Assembly: GCA_965243245.1 (NCBI GenBank)
Contig: OZ251536.1
Location: 1,178,001-1,242,000, forward strand
Direction: 5' to 3'
Length of the DNA stretch: 64,000 nucleotides
Origin: JAYQKL01 sp965243245
GTDB taxonomy: Bacteria > Pseudomonadota > Alphaproteobacteria > RS24
Positions 34,638 to 43,103 of the stretch are shown piece by piece; position 1 is the first letter of the stretch, and each line of letters starts with the position of its first letter. The position numbers were made by a program, and so were the translations under genes. The notes below the pieces were generated by a model that was not told where the DNA came from, made no database searches, and saw only the letters and a program-made list of their open reading frames with translations.

Positions 34638-35660
34638 TTAATCAGTTTCATGTTTAATAATATTTAAAACCTGCGTAACGTGTTCCAGCGGCGTTTGGGG
34701 AACAATACCATGACCAAGATTGAATATATGATTTCTGCCGCGTGTTATGTCAAGAATGTTTCGCGTCGCTTTAGCCAAATTATCACCACCTTTAACCAAA
34801 ATCTGCGGGTCAAGATTTCCTTGCGTCACAATATTATCAGGCAAAACCTTACAAACCCATTCTAAATCAATCCCCTGATCAAGCCCTATAGCATCAACAC
34901 CAACGCTTTCAGCAAACTCAATTACAGATTTTCCAATAGCGCGCGCAAACCCAATAATTGGCACATCAACACCCTGTTTTCTCAAATTTTCAACAATCTT
35001 ACGATTTGGCTCAAAACAATATTTTTCCAAATCACGCCCTTGCAAACTTGATGCCCAGCTATCAAATAATTGTAAGCATTGGGCTCCATGATCAAATTGG
35101 GTTTTTAAATAAACAGTCGTCGTTTCAATTAACACCTCAATAATAGAAGCAAATGCACTTTCATCTTGTTGCCTCAAAGCATGAGCTGGCTCTTGGGCAA
35201 ATACACCCCGACCAGCTATCATATAAGTCGCAACCGTCCAGGGTGATCCGGCAAAACCAATTAAAGGCGTTTTAGCCGGTAATTTTTCTTTCAATAAAGC
35301 AACCGTTTGATAAATCGGTGCTAAATGTTCTTGCATTTTCTCTTGTTTAAGAATATCAGCATTTTTTATAGGCGTTAGTCTTGGTCCCTCGCCATCAACA
35401 AACCATAGCTCTTGCCCCAAGGCTTGAGGCAATAATAAAATATCGGCAAATAAAATGGCGGCATCAAAATCAAAACGCCGTAAAGGTTGAAGCGTAACCT
35501 CACAAGCCAGCTCTGGTGTATAACATAAATCTAAAAAACAACCTGCTTGCTGTCTGGTTTTTCTATATTCAGGTAAATACCGCCCTGCTTGTCTCATAAA
35601 CCATATTGGCGGCGTATGAAGCGGCGGTTTATTTGAAAAGACAGATAAAAATTTATTCAT
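34638..35660 (-). CDS. hemE: Uroporphyrinogen decarboxylase
   Basis: The 340-residue enzyme has the signature WFMRQAGRYLPEYR at 20-33, with the arginines that bind substrate carboxylates, and LIGFAGSPWTVATYMI and GHGIVPQTPLEHV further on. It converts uroporphyrinogen III to coproporphyrinogen III. In Caulobacter and Rickettsia this gene flanks the replication origin; here it reads away from the gap at 35661-36120. Confidence 0.97.
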   Translation of the reverse strand: MNKFLSVFSNKPPLHTPPIWFMRQAGRYLPEYRKTRQQAGCFLDLCYTPELACEVTLQPLRRFDFDAAILFADILLLPQALGQELWFVDGEGPRLTPIKNADILKQEKMQEHLAPIYQTVALLKEKLPAKTPLIGFAGSPWTVATYMIAGRGVFAQEPAHALRQQDESAFASIIEVLIETTTVYLKTQFDHGAQCLQLFDSWASSLQGRDLEKYCFEPNRKIVENLRKQGVDVPIIGFARAIGKSVIEFAESVGVDAIGLDQGIDLEWVCKVLPDNIVTQGNLDPQILVKGGDNLAKATRNILDITRGRNHIFNLGHGIVPQTPLEHVTQVLNIIKHETD

Positions 35661-36120
35661 AATTTAAAAATAGAACTTAATTAGGTCTTCTTCTTTTATA
35701 TATATAATAAATAGTAGTAGTTGTAGGTAGCTGAGTTTTATGTGGATTAAATTTTATCCATAGTTTTGTCCACATAAAAAGATGCCATTCTTTTTGTGAT
35801 GTTTTATGTGTTTTATCCCGATATTATCCACATTACTTCTACATTGTTCTCATATTGCTTTCTAAAAGTGAGTTATCTCAAGGTAATTTAACGGCTCTAA
35901 GAATAATAATGCCGCATGAATAATAAGAATAATGGGGATAAGTTTACTATACTAAATTATCCACGGTTTTCACAAATGCTTGAGACGATTTATTAAACTC
36001 ATTACAACTATGTTTATATTTTTATAAATAGGTGGATAGAATCGGGTCATTTCCATATTTGAGGGGGTTATCCATGTTATTAACATTATTCACACACTCA
36101 TCAATCAAAAAGGGCGTGCC
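35661..36120. other. Probable chromosomal replication origin (oriC)
   Basis: This 460-bp gene-free stretch lies between divergent hemE and the DUF299 gene, the exact place of the Caulobacter and Rickettsia origins. It has perfect DnaA boxes (consensus TTATNCACA) at 35824-35832 (TTATCCACA) and 36086-36094 (TTATTCACA). Single-mismatch boxes lie at 35741-35749 (reverse), 35754-35762, 35766-35774, 35933-35941 (reverse) and 35957-35965. A very AT-rich segment at 35661-35720 could be the unwinding element. One GANTC methylation site is at 36039-36043. No CtrA pair (TTAA-N7-TTAA) was found. Confidence 0.85.
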
Positions 36121-36981
36121 GTGACGGACAACCAAACGAGTCATATTAAAGAATTTCATCTCTATCTTATTTCTGACAGCACAGGCGAAACCATCAGCTC
36201 GGTTGCCAAGGCGGTATGTGCCTGTTTTGTTGATACCAAAGCAATCGAGCACTCATATGGGTTGGTGCGGAGTGAAAAACAATTGGCGCGCGTGGAAAAA
36301 ATACTTATCGCAACCCCGGGCCCGGTTCTTTATTCTATGGTTGAGGGTGATTTACCGCAAAAACTGGAGCGCACCTGTAAAAAACTTAGCGTGCCTTGTT
36401 TGAATGTTCTTGCTCCATTTGTTAATCTAATTGGGAGTCATCTTGATGTTGAAATTCGGGGTAAGCCCGGCATGCAACACAGGCTGACGGCTGAATATTT
36501 TGACCGCATCGCGGCATTAAATTATACGGTTGCCCATGATGACGGGCAAACTCAGGGAGATTTAAATGAAGCGGATGTTATTTTAGTTGGCGTGAGCCGA
36601 ACATCGAAAACACCGACTTGTATGTATTTGGCCCATCGCGGCGTTCGGGCGGCTAATGTTCCTTATGTGCCGCATATAGATTTGCCAGCAGAACTCTTTT
36701 GCGTCACCGAGCCGATTATTATCGGGCTGGCGACGAGCCCGGAGCGGCTTGTTCAAATTCGCAAAAATAGATTGCTTTCTCTCAATGAGGTCTCAGAAAC
36801 TGATTATATCAACCCTGAGCAGGTGAAAGATGAAACCCAAGAGGCACGCCGGTTTTTTAAAAAAATGGGCTGGCCCGTCATCGATGTGACGCGGCGCTCG
36901 ATTGAGGAAACCTCGACCACAATTTTGAACCTTTTAGAGTCTTTAAAAGAGCAACGGCTTAAGGGGGAAGATAATTTATGA
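36121..36981 (+). CDS. ppsR: PPSR-type kinase/pyrophosphorylase (DUF299)
   Basis: The 286-residue protein starts with GTG at 36121 and shows the DUF299 landmarks: YLISDSTGETISSVAKA, AHDDGQTQGDLNEADVILVGVSRTSKTPT (P-loop-like), YVPHIDLP and the C-terminal VIDVTRRSIEETSTTIL. Characterised members regulate phosphoenolpyruvate synthase or pyruvate phosphate dikinase by ADP-dependent phosphorylation. It is the RP001 homologue that flanks alphaproteobacterial origins, and it overlaps maf by 4 bp (ATGA). Confidence 0.9.
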   Translation: MTDNQTSHIKEFHLYLISDSTGETISSVAKAVCACFVDTKAIEHSYGLVRSEKQLARVEKILIATPGPVLYSMVEGDLPQKLERTCKKLSVPCLNVLAPFVNLIGSHLDVEIRGKPGMQHRLTAEYFDRIAALNYTVAHDDGQTQGDLNEADVILVGVSRTSKTPTCMYLAHRGVRAANVPYVPHIDLPAELFCVTEPIIIGLATSPERLVQIRKNRLLSLNEVSETDYINPEQVKDETQEARRFFKKMGWPVIDVTRRSIEETSTTILNLLESLKEQRLKGEDNL

Positions 36982-37577
36982 GTCTACAAAATCAAAATAT
37001 GAGACTCGTTCTTGCGTCCAAAAGTGACATACGTGCAAAAGTGCTAAAAGACGCTGGGCTCGCCTTTGATATTATTCCTTCAAAACTAGATGAGAATATT
37101 CTCAAGGCTGAGAGGCAAAATGGCGAAGATTTAGCCCGTGAACTCGCAATTGCTAAAGCTATGGCTGTCAGTGCGACAAACTCTGGGGCTCTTATAATTG
37201 GTGCCGACCAGATTGCGATTTGTGAAGGGCGGTTGTTTGATAAACCCATTTCGATGGCGGCGGCACGCGAAAATTTAATGTTTTTGAGTGCTAAACGCCA
37301 TTCTTTGTTAAGCGGTGTTGCGCTGGTGAAAAATGGCGAATGTCTGTGGTCCAAGACGGTACAGGCACAGCTGACGGTACGGGAGCTGACGCCAGATTTT
37401 CTGGACGCTTATTTTGCGGTTGCGGGCGAAGCAATCTTGAACAGTGTCGGCTGTTATCGTCTGGAGGGGGTGGGGGTTCAGTTATTTGAAAAAATTGAGG
37501 GCGACCACCTAACTATATACGGCATGCCACTTTTGCAGATGCTACCCCAATTGCGCAAACTCGGCGTTGTTAAATGA
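36978..37577 (+). CDS. maf: Maf-type nucleoside triphosphate pyrophosphatase
   Basis: The 199-residue protein has LVLASKSDIRAKVLKDAG at the N-terminus and LIIGADQIAICEG, the usual Maf motifs. Maf enzymes hydrolyse non-canonical or modified nucleotides to monophosphates and help keep the pool clean. It overlaps both neighbours by ATGA (ppsR upstream, aroE downstream), so the four-gene set ppsR-maf-aroE-coaE is translationally coupled. Confidence 0.9.
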   Translation: MSLQNQNMRLVLASKSDIRAKVLKDAGLAFDIIPSKLDENILKAERQNGEDLARELAIAKAMAVSATNSGALIIGADQIAICEGRLFDKPISMAAARENLMFLSAKRHSLLSGVALVKNGECLWSKTVQAQLTVRELTPDFLDAYFAVAGEAILNSVGCYRLEGVGVQLFEKIEGDHLTIYGMPLLQMLPQLRKLGVVK

Positions 37578-38431
37578 GTAACGCATCCATAATAAAAGCA
37601 GGTGTTATCGGGGATCCGGTTGCTCATTCGCGCTCGCCTCTCATTTTTGAGCACTGGCTGACCCAGCATGCGATTAAGGGTAGCTATGAAAGGCTTCATG
37701 TGAGGGCTGATAATTTTGATGGCTTTATTCGCGCGTTGATGAAACAGGGTTTTGCGGGCGCAAATGTTACTGTTCCTCATAAGCAGGCGGCTTGTGTTTT
37801 GGCTGACCAACTGGATGGGCTGGCCAAGCGTTTGGGAGCTGTGAATACGTTGATTTTTGATAAGGGTATGATTATTGGACGCAATACGGATGGCTATGGG
37901 TTTTGTGAAAACCTGAAACAGCAAGCACCTGATTGGAAACGCGATAGCCCGGCGTTGATTATTGGGGCGGGCGGGGCGGCACGTGCGATTGTGGCGGCAC
38001 TGGCTGATCTTGGCGTGCCTGAAATTCGCATGGCCAATCGAACGGCTAGCAAGGTGCGCCGTTTTCAGCCATTGCTAAAGGGAACAGATTGCATCCTTAC
38101 GCAAGTTGCATGGGGGCAGCGCAATGAAGCTTGTGAGGGTGCTGGGTTACTTGTCAATACCACCAGTCTTGGCATGTATGGCTGTGCGCCGCTGGAGCTG
38201 GATTTGTTGCTTTTGCCGCCAAGGGCTATTGTTGCTGACATTGTTTATGCGCCGTTGATAACGCCCTTATTACAGGCGGCGCGTGCGCGTGGTCTTGGGG
38301 TTGTTGATGGGCTAGGTATGTTATTGCATCAGGCTGTCTTAGGCTTCGAGGCGTGGTTTGGGCGTCGCCCTGCTGTGAGCGATGATTTACGCGCGGTGCT
38401 TATTGCTGATTTGAAAAAGGTGCAAGAATAA
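37574..38431 (+). CDS. aroE: Shikimate 5-dehydrogenase
   Basis: The 285-residue enzyme has VIGDPVAHSRSP (shikimate loop), NVTVPHK with catalytic K70, NTDG with D106, and IIGAGGAARAIV for NADP binding. It reduces 3-dehydroshikimate to shikimate in aromatic synthesis. It overlaps maf by 4 bp and shares a base with coaE (TAATG). Confidence 0.95.
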   Translation: MSNASIIKAGVIGDPVAHSRSPLIFEHWLTQHAIKGSYERLHVRADNFDGFIRALMKQGFAGANVTVPHKQAACVLADQLDGLAKRLGAVNTLIFDKGMIIGRNTDGYGFCENLKQQAPDWKRDSPALIIGAGGAARAIVAALADLGVPEIRMANRTASKVRRFQPLLKGTDCILTQVAWGQRNEACEGAGLLVNTTSLGMYGCAPLELDLLLLPPRAIVADIVYAPLITPLLQAARARGLGVVDGLGMLLHQAVLGFEAWFGRRPAVSDDLRAVLIADLKKVQE

Positions 38432-39036
38432 TGCTGGTGCTTGGATTAACGGGGTCAATTGGCATGGGCAAGTCAACGACTGTCGCGCTTTTTGAAAAAG
38501 AAGGTATGCCTTGTTATGATGCGGATGGGGCTGTTCATAGGCTTTATGAAAAAGGCGGGCGGGGCGCGGTGGCGATTGCAGAAGTTTTTCCTGCTGCCCT
38601 AAAAGACGGTGCTGTTGATAGGTCTGAGCTTGCCAAAATTGTTTTAAAGGATGCAACTGCATTGGCGACATTAGAGGGACTCATTCATCCCTTGCTGGTT
38701 TCTGAACGGCAAGCTTTTTTACGAAAGAATGCGGCGCAAGATGCTTTTGCTGTGCTTTTGGATATTCCGCTTTTGTTTGAAAAAGGAGATCGGAAAGATT
38801 TTGATTATATTATTACTGTGTCCGCGCCGGCAAATATACAACGCCAGCGTGTCTTGGCGCGCCCGGATATGACAGCAGAGAAATTTGCAGTTATTTGCGA
38901 CAAACAAATGCCAGATGCTCAAAAGCGCACCTTATCAGATTTTGTTGTGGATAGCTCAGTATCGGTTGCAGATGCGCATCGTCAAATCAAGCAAATCATG
39001 ACTAAAATTAGAAGTGATAAAAAACCTGATTCTTAA
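38431..39036 (+). CDS. coaE: Dephospho-CoA kinase
   Basis: The 201-residue kinase has the P-loop GSIGMGKS at 8-15 and CYDADGAVHRLYEKGG, plus VLLDIPLLFEKG, all typical of CoaE. It phosphorylates dephospho-CoA in the last step of CoA synthesis. It starts within the aroE stop and precedes dnaQ by 46 bp. A second CoA gene, coaA, is 6.6 kb to the right. Confidence 0.94.
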   Translation: MLVLGLTGSIGMGKSTTVALFEKEGMPCYDADGAVHRLYEKGGRGAVAIAEVFPAALKDGAVDRSELAKIVLKDATALATLEGLIHPLLVSERQAFLRKNAAQDAFAVLLDIPLLFEKGDRKDFDYIITVSAPANIQRQRVLARPDMTAEKFAVICDKQMPDAQKRTLSDFVVDSSVSVADAHRQIKQIMTKIRSDKKPDS

Positions 39037-39082
39037 AGCTATTAAGGTTAACCGCAAGCGAAAATATTGAAGGGGCCTTAAA

Positions 39083-39859
39083 ATGCGTCAAATCGCCATG
39101 GATACTGAAACAACGGGTCTTGATTGTGCCACGGGTGATCGCATTGTTGAAATTGGGTGCGTGGAGCTTATCAATCACACACCCACGGGTAAGACGTTGC
39201 AAATTTATTTAAACCCTCAATATCCGATGTCAGAAGGTGCGCTGAAGGTGACTAATCTCACGGATGCGTTTTTAAAAGACAAACCCTTATTTGAAACGCA
39301 GGCAACAGCGTTTCTCAATTTTATCGGTGACGCCACGTTGATTTTTCATAATGCGCCTTTTGATATGAAATTCTTAAATTTTGAGCTTGAGCAGGCAGGT
39401 TATGAAGTGCTTTCTTATGAGCGTGTGATTGATACGCTGGTTATGGCACGTCACAAATTCCCCGGGACGCGCAATAGTCTGGATGCTCTTTGCGGGCGTT
39501 TTGGCATCGATAATACAAAGCGCGATTATCACGGGGCGTTGCTGGATAGTGAGTTGCTGGCTGAGGTCTATCTTGAATTAATCGGAGGACGCCAGCCGGG
39601 GCTTGTTTTTCAAACCGATGAGAACCATCCACAAGCTGGCTTCATACCAAATTCGATACCAAATTCGATACCAAATTCCATACCAGATTCTACGCAATTC
39701 CCAAATCAATCCCAACAGCCTCAACCGCGCAAGCAACGCCCTCAGCCATTAGCCTCAAGATTAACAGCCAAGGCGCATCAAGAACATGTCGCTTTTCTCA
39801 AAGCTTTGCCGTGTGCCGCAAAATGGTTCAATCCAGAAATAGACCAAAAAATCGATTAG
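39083..39859 (+). CDS. dnaQ: DNA polymerase III epsilon subunit (proofreading exonuclease)
   Basis: The 258-residue DEDDh exonuclease has AMDTETTGLD (motif I), HNAPFDMKFL (II) and YHGALLDSELLAEVYLEL (III, histidine five residues before the Asp). It proofreads for the replicative polymerase. The C-terminal tail that binds the alpha subunit contains an IPNS repeat (about residues 188-203) from a 12-bp array. It overlaps the convergent secB by 4 bp. Confidence 0.95.
   Translation: MRQIAMDTETTGLDCATGDRIVEIGCVELINHTPTGKTLQIYLNPQYPMSEGALKVTNLTDAFLKDKPLFETQATAFLNFIGDATLIFHNAPFDMKFLNFELEQAGYEVLSYERVIDTLVMARHKFPGTRNSLDALCGRFGIDNTKRDYHGALLDSELLAEVYLELIGGRQPGLVFQTDENHPQAGFIPNSIPNSIPNSIPDSTQFPNQSQQPQPRKQRPQPLASRLTAKAHQEHVAFLKALPCAAKWFNPEIDQKID
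39644..39691 (+). repeat. 12-bp tandem array, 4 copies, in dnaQ linker
   Basis: Four copies of ataccaaattcg (last two slightly changed) lie in frame and encode (I-P-N-S) repeats in the tail between the exonuclease core and the polymerase-binding C-terminus. Confidence 0.93.
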
Positions 39860-40425
39860 GACTCAGTCTTTTTTTCTTCCACCTTTATTTCCTTCGCGGC
39901 TTCGTTTTGCTGATAAAGAGCAACAAAATTAATCGGATCAAGCAGAATCGGAAGGACACCGCCATCGCGTGTGACATCGGCAAGAATACGCCGCGCAAAT
40001 GGGAAAATTTGGCGCGGTGCCTCAATCAGTAGAAACGGTCCCAGATCTTTTTTTGCAACATTTTGAACGCGGATGAGCGTGCCATAAACCAGCTCAATAA
40101 GAAAAGCTGTTGTATCGCCTGATTTTGCTTCGACTTTAAAGTGCAAAGCCACCTCATAATCATCGCCCTGAAGATGGCGTCCGGTCACATTAATGCGGAT
40201 ATCCACATTAGGTCCTGCTTCTTTTTTCTGGCTCAAATTTGGGGCTTGGGGGTTTTCAAAAGATAAATCTTTTATATATTGCCTCAAAATGCTCAAGCTG
40301 GGGGCCGCATTATTCTCAGAAGCCACGGGTTGCTTCTCAGTAATCACGGGTGGCTTTTTGGCTTCCGTGCTTTCGTTACTCACATCTTTACTTTTCTTAC
40401 TCTTATTTCCGCTTTTTTTACTCAT
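39856..40425 (-). CDS. secB: Protein-export chaperone SecB
   Basis: The roughly 189-residue protein has a Ser/Lys-rich N-terminal extension, then the SecB core: LRQYIKDLSFENPQAP, EVALHFKVEA, FLIELVYGTLIRV and LLIEAPRQIFPFARRILADVTRDGG. It holds preproteins unfolded for SecA. Start 40425 (MSKKSGN) is chosen for GGAGA six bases upstream; an ATG at 40437 would add four residues. It sits next to dnaQ as in most alphaproteobacteria. Confidence 0.94.
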   Translation of the reverse strand: MSKKSGNKSKKSKDVSNESTEAKKPPVITEKQPVASENNAAPSLSILRQYIKDLSFENPQAPNLSQKKEAGPNVDIRINVTGRHLQGDDYEVALHFKVEAKSGDTTAFLIELVYGTLIRVQNVAKKDLGPFLLIEAPRQIFPFARRILADVTRDGGVLPILLDPINFVALYQQNEAAKEIKVEEKKTES

Positions 40426-40491
40426 AATTGTCTCCATTAAATTTGTCTTCGCGTAGCATGAAAAGATAATAAATTCAATTCATCTATGTCA

Positions 40492-41040
40492 TTAATCGTT
40501 CTTTTTGAGGGCTTTCCTGTTTTTTTTGAGGGAAGTGTCACCATTAGGTGTATGCGGGGTGTTAATTTGCGCTTCTTCATAAACCTCAAACGCCGTCTCA
40601 ATAATAACCTCGCCATCACGAGGGCGGGCGTGGGGTTGGGCGTGCGGCGGTGGGCTAAACTCTGAAAAACGTGTAAAAACATCTAGCGGTATCAAAGACC
40701 CCAAAATAATCTCGGCAATAAACATGCGGATGCGCGGCACAAGCAGTAAAAAACCTATACTATCGGTGAAAAACCCCGGTGTTATCAAAAGAGCCCCCGC
40801 CAGTAGTAACATAGCACCGTGACCAAGGGCGGTGATGGGAGGTTGTCCTTGTGCTATAGAATGGCGCGCCTGCATAAGTAGTCTCAAACCTTGCCATCGG
40901 GCCAAGCTAACACCGATAATCGCCGTCGCCAAGATAAGAAGGATAGTAAAACCACCGCCAATCTGTCCACCAATTTCAATAAACAGGTAAATTTCAATAA
41001 TTGGTACCAAAATGAAAATTATAAACAGAACTAAAGACAT
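40492..41040 (-). CDS. fxsA: FxsA family membrane protein
   Basis: The 182-residue protein has three hydrophobic segments in the first 110 residues and the family sequences LVLFIIFILVPIIEIYLFIEIG and LLAGALLITPGFFTDSIGFLLLVPRIR. FxsA was named for suppressing phage exclusion in E. coli when overproduced; its normal role is unknown. The C-terminal tail is charged and poorly conserved. ATG 41040 is chosen over a TTG at 41079. It is divergent from tim44. Confidence 0.88.
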   Translation of the reverse strand: MSLVLFIIFILVPIIEIYLFIEIGGQIGGGFTILLILATAIIGVSLARWQGLRLLMQARHSIAQGQPPITALGHGAMLLLAGALLITPGFFTDSIGFLLLVPRIRMFIAEIILGSLIPLDVFTRFSEFSPPPHAQPHARPRDGEVIIETAFEVYEEAQINTPHTPNGDTSLKKNRKALKKND

Positions 41041-41144
41041 TTTTAGGCTTTTTGTTAGAAAGTGGCTATGGTTAATCAATTAGTATTGGTAAATAGTGTT
41101 AAATAACTTAAATATATCCATATATGTGGGTATGACTGTGATTT

Positions 41145-41807
41145 ATGTCAATGGAGGCTGAAATAAATACGTTGAATCTTATTTTATTGGTGTTTGTCAT
41201 TCTGGTGTTTTGGCGCTTGAAGAGCGTGTTGGGATTCCATGATGGTTTTACAAGACGGCCGAAACCGCCGCCAGAGCAATCTGCTGATCTGTTGGAAAAA
41301 CCCTCAAAACCCTCACAGCGTCCCAATTTGCGGGTGGTTGGTAATTCTGAGGGAGACGATGACCAACAGAGCTTAATGCAAATTACCAAAATCGACAAAA
41401 CCTTTGAGCTTTCTTCTTTTCTTGAGGGGGTGAGCAAGGCTTATGAAATTATTCTGACGGCCTATGCCGTCCATGACCGCCAACGCTTGCAAGAGTTGGT
41501 GAGTGAAGAAGTCATGGCGGGGTTTGAGGCCGCCATTAAAGAGCGCGAGGCACAGGGTTATTCTCTTGAAACTCAGACTATTGGGGCGAGCGTGCCAGAA
41601 ATACATGATGTAGAGCTTGATGGAAAATTAGCTCGCATCACCGTTATGATAAATGCTGAATTATGCTCTGTTGTGCGCGATTCAGCTGGAGCTGTGGTTA
41701 AGGGCAGTCCGGAGCAAATTATTCAGACAAAGGATTATTGGACCTTTGAGCGTCACTTAAAAAACCGCTCGCCAATTTGGAAGCTTGTCGCCACAGAAAG
41801 CCGTTGA
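41145..41807 (+). CDS. Tim44-like domain protein
   Basis: The 220-residue protein has an N-terminal helix (LNLILLVFVILVFWRLKSVLG) anchoring it to the membrane, a Pro-rich linker, and a Tim44/MBA1-like domain (GVSKAYEIILTAYAVHDRQRLQELVS, SVPEIHDVELDGKLARITVMI, DYWTFERHLKNRSPIWKLVAT). Relatives are the bacterial forms of the mitochondrial import factor Tim44; the bacterial role is unclear. No ribosome site is obvious at the ATG. In other alphaproteobacteria mltA usually follows; here it is smr. Confidence 0.87.
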   Translation: MSMEAEINTLNLILLVFVILVFWRLKSVLGFHDGFTRRPKPPPEQSADLLEKPSKPSQRPNLRVVGNSEGDDDQQSLMQITKIDKTFELSSFLEGVSKAYEIILTAYAVHDRQRLQELVSEEVMAGFEAAIKEREAQGYSLETQTIGASVPEIHDVELDGKLARITVMINAELCSVVRDSAGAVVKGSPEQIIQTKDYWTFERHLKNRSPIWKLVATESR

Positions 41808-41833
41808 GTGAAACTTGCGAGGGGGGGAGTGTC

Positions 41834-42403
41834 GTGTCTAAAAAATCTCAATCAAATGATATGTCTTTATGGGAGAGGGTGAAAAAAACTGTAAACCCTC
41901 TAAGCTTTAATAAGAAAAATATAGCCGCGCCAGAGAATGATGCTATTGCACCTGCGCCGCTTAAAATGCGTGTGATGAAAGATGAGCAAAAAGCTAAAAA
42001 AACGCCATTACCTCAAAAATCATTACCTCAAAAATCATTACCTCAAAAATCATTACCTCAAAAATTAAGTGTTGAGGGGCGTTTGGATCCCAAACAGGTG
42101 CGGCGGCTCCAATCCGGGAAGGAAAAAATTGACGCGCGTCTCGATTTACATGGCTATCGAGTGGAAGAAGCCCATGCTGGCGTCAAGCGTTTTATTTTGG
42201 CTACCCATGCTCGAAAACTAGGATGGGTATGTATCATTACTGGCAAAGGTGTGCGCGGCGAGGGCGTTTTGCGTCAAGAAGTGCCGCTTTGGTTGAACAG
42301 CTCAGAACTCGCCCCGCTCATTGGCGAATTTGCGACCGCCCCCCCTAAAATGGGAGGCACTGGTGCGCTTATTATACGTTTGCGCAAAAACCCTAAAGCC
42401 TAA
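41834..42403 (+). CDS. Smr domain protein
   Basis: The 189-residue protein has a disordered N-terminal half with L-P-Q-K-S repeats and a C-terminal Smr domain (IDARLDLHGYRVEEAH, GWVCIITGKGVRGEGVLRQEVPLWL). Smr domains are nucleases or DNA-binding modules related to MutS2. The GTG at 41834 is preceded by GGGGGAG; the reading frame itself extends back into tim44, so a TTG start at 41777 is possible but less likely. Confidence 0.85.
   Translation: MSKKSQSNDMSLWERVKKTVNPLSFNKKNIAAPENDAIAPAPLKMRVMKDEQKAKKTPLPQKSLPQKSLPQKSLPQKLSVEGRLDPKQVRRLQSGKEKIDARLDLHGYRVEEAHAGVKRFILATHARKLGWVCIITGKGVRGEGVLRQEVPLWLNSSELAPLIGEFATAPPKMGGTGALIIRLRKNPKA
42008..42067 (+). repeat. 15-bp tandem array, 4 copies, in Smr gene
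   Basis: Four direct copies of ttacctcaaaaatca (last one changed at one base) encode the pentapeptide repeat L-P-Q-K-S in the disordered half of the Smr protein, in frame. Confidence 0.95.
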
Positions 42404-42449
42404 TCAACTCTAGCAACATGGCGATGTAGCTGTTAAAAGACAGTTAGTT

Positions 42450-43073
42450 ATGACAAATGCAAGGTTACGGATGATGATGCAAAGAACCGCTGAAATTTCG
42501 CGCCAAACAAATGAAACAGGTGTTGCTGTAAAGCTTAACCTTGATGGAACTGGCGTTTATAAGGTGTCCACGGGCATTGGGTTTCTAGATCACATGATCG
42601 AGCAGCTCTCGCGGCACTCTTTGATTGACCTTGAGGTTGAAGCAAAAGGTGACTTACATATTGATTTTCACCACACAACCGAAGATACAGGCATTGTCAT
42701 TGGTGAGGCGGTATGCCAAGCACTTGGCGATTTTAAAGGTCTGACACGTTATGGGTCGGCTATCATTGCGATGGATGAGACATGCACACGGGTCTCTTTG
42801 GATGTTTCACAACGCCCTTATCTGATTTGGAAGGTTGAGTTCACCAAGCCAAAACTTGGCGATATGGATACGGAGTTATTTAAAGAATGGTTTCAAGCCT
42901 TTGCACAGGCGGCGGGCATTACGCTTCATGTTGAAAATATGTATGGCGAGAATAATCATCATATTATTGAATCTTGCTTCAAAGCATTAGCGCGTGCCTT
43001 GCGCCAAGCAATTGAAATTGACCCGCGTAAATCTGACGCTATTCCGTCAACTAAAGGCTTACTCGGAAGCTAG
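42450..43073 (+). CDS. hisB: Imidazoleglycerol-phosphate dehydratase
   Basis: The 207-residue enzyme has GIGFLDHMIEQLSRHS, IDFHHTTEDTGIVIGEA and NNHHIIESCFKALARALRQA, the histidine-rich metal motifs of HisB. It dehydrates IGP to imidazole-acetol phosphate. No phosphatase domain is present, as expected outside enterobacteria. ATG 42471 has a better-spaced AAGG and is an alternative start. It heads the run hisB-hisH-hisA-hisF-hisE. Confidence 0.96.
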   Translation: MTNARLRMMMQRTAEISRQTNETGVAVKLNLDGTGVYKVSTGIGFLDHMIEQLSRHSLIDLEVEAKGDLHIDFHHTTEDTGIVIGEAVCQALGDFKGLTRYGSAIIAMDETCTRVSLDVSQRPYLIWKVEFTKPKLGDMDTELFKEWFQAFAQAAGITLHVENMYGENNHHIIESCFKALARALRQAIEIDPRKSDAIPSTKGLLGS

Positions 43074-43103
43074 AGCAGCTGTGCTTTCAAAGGATAAGAT
43101 GCC

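Noticed and set aside
35661..35680. CtrA-type TTAA-N7-TTAA site beside hemE
   Set aside because: The two TTAA are spaced by nine bases, not seven, so the pair does not match the CtrA motif.
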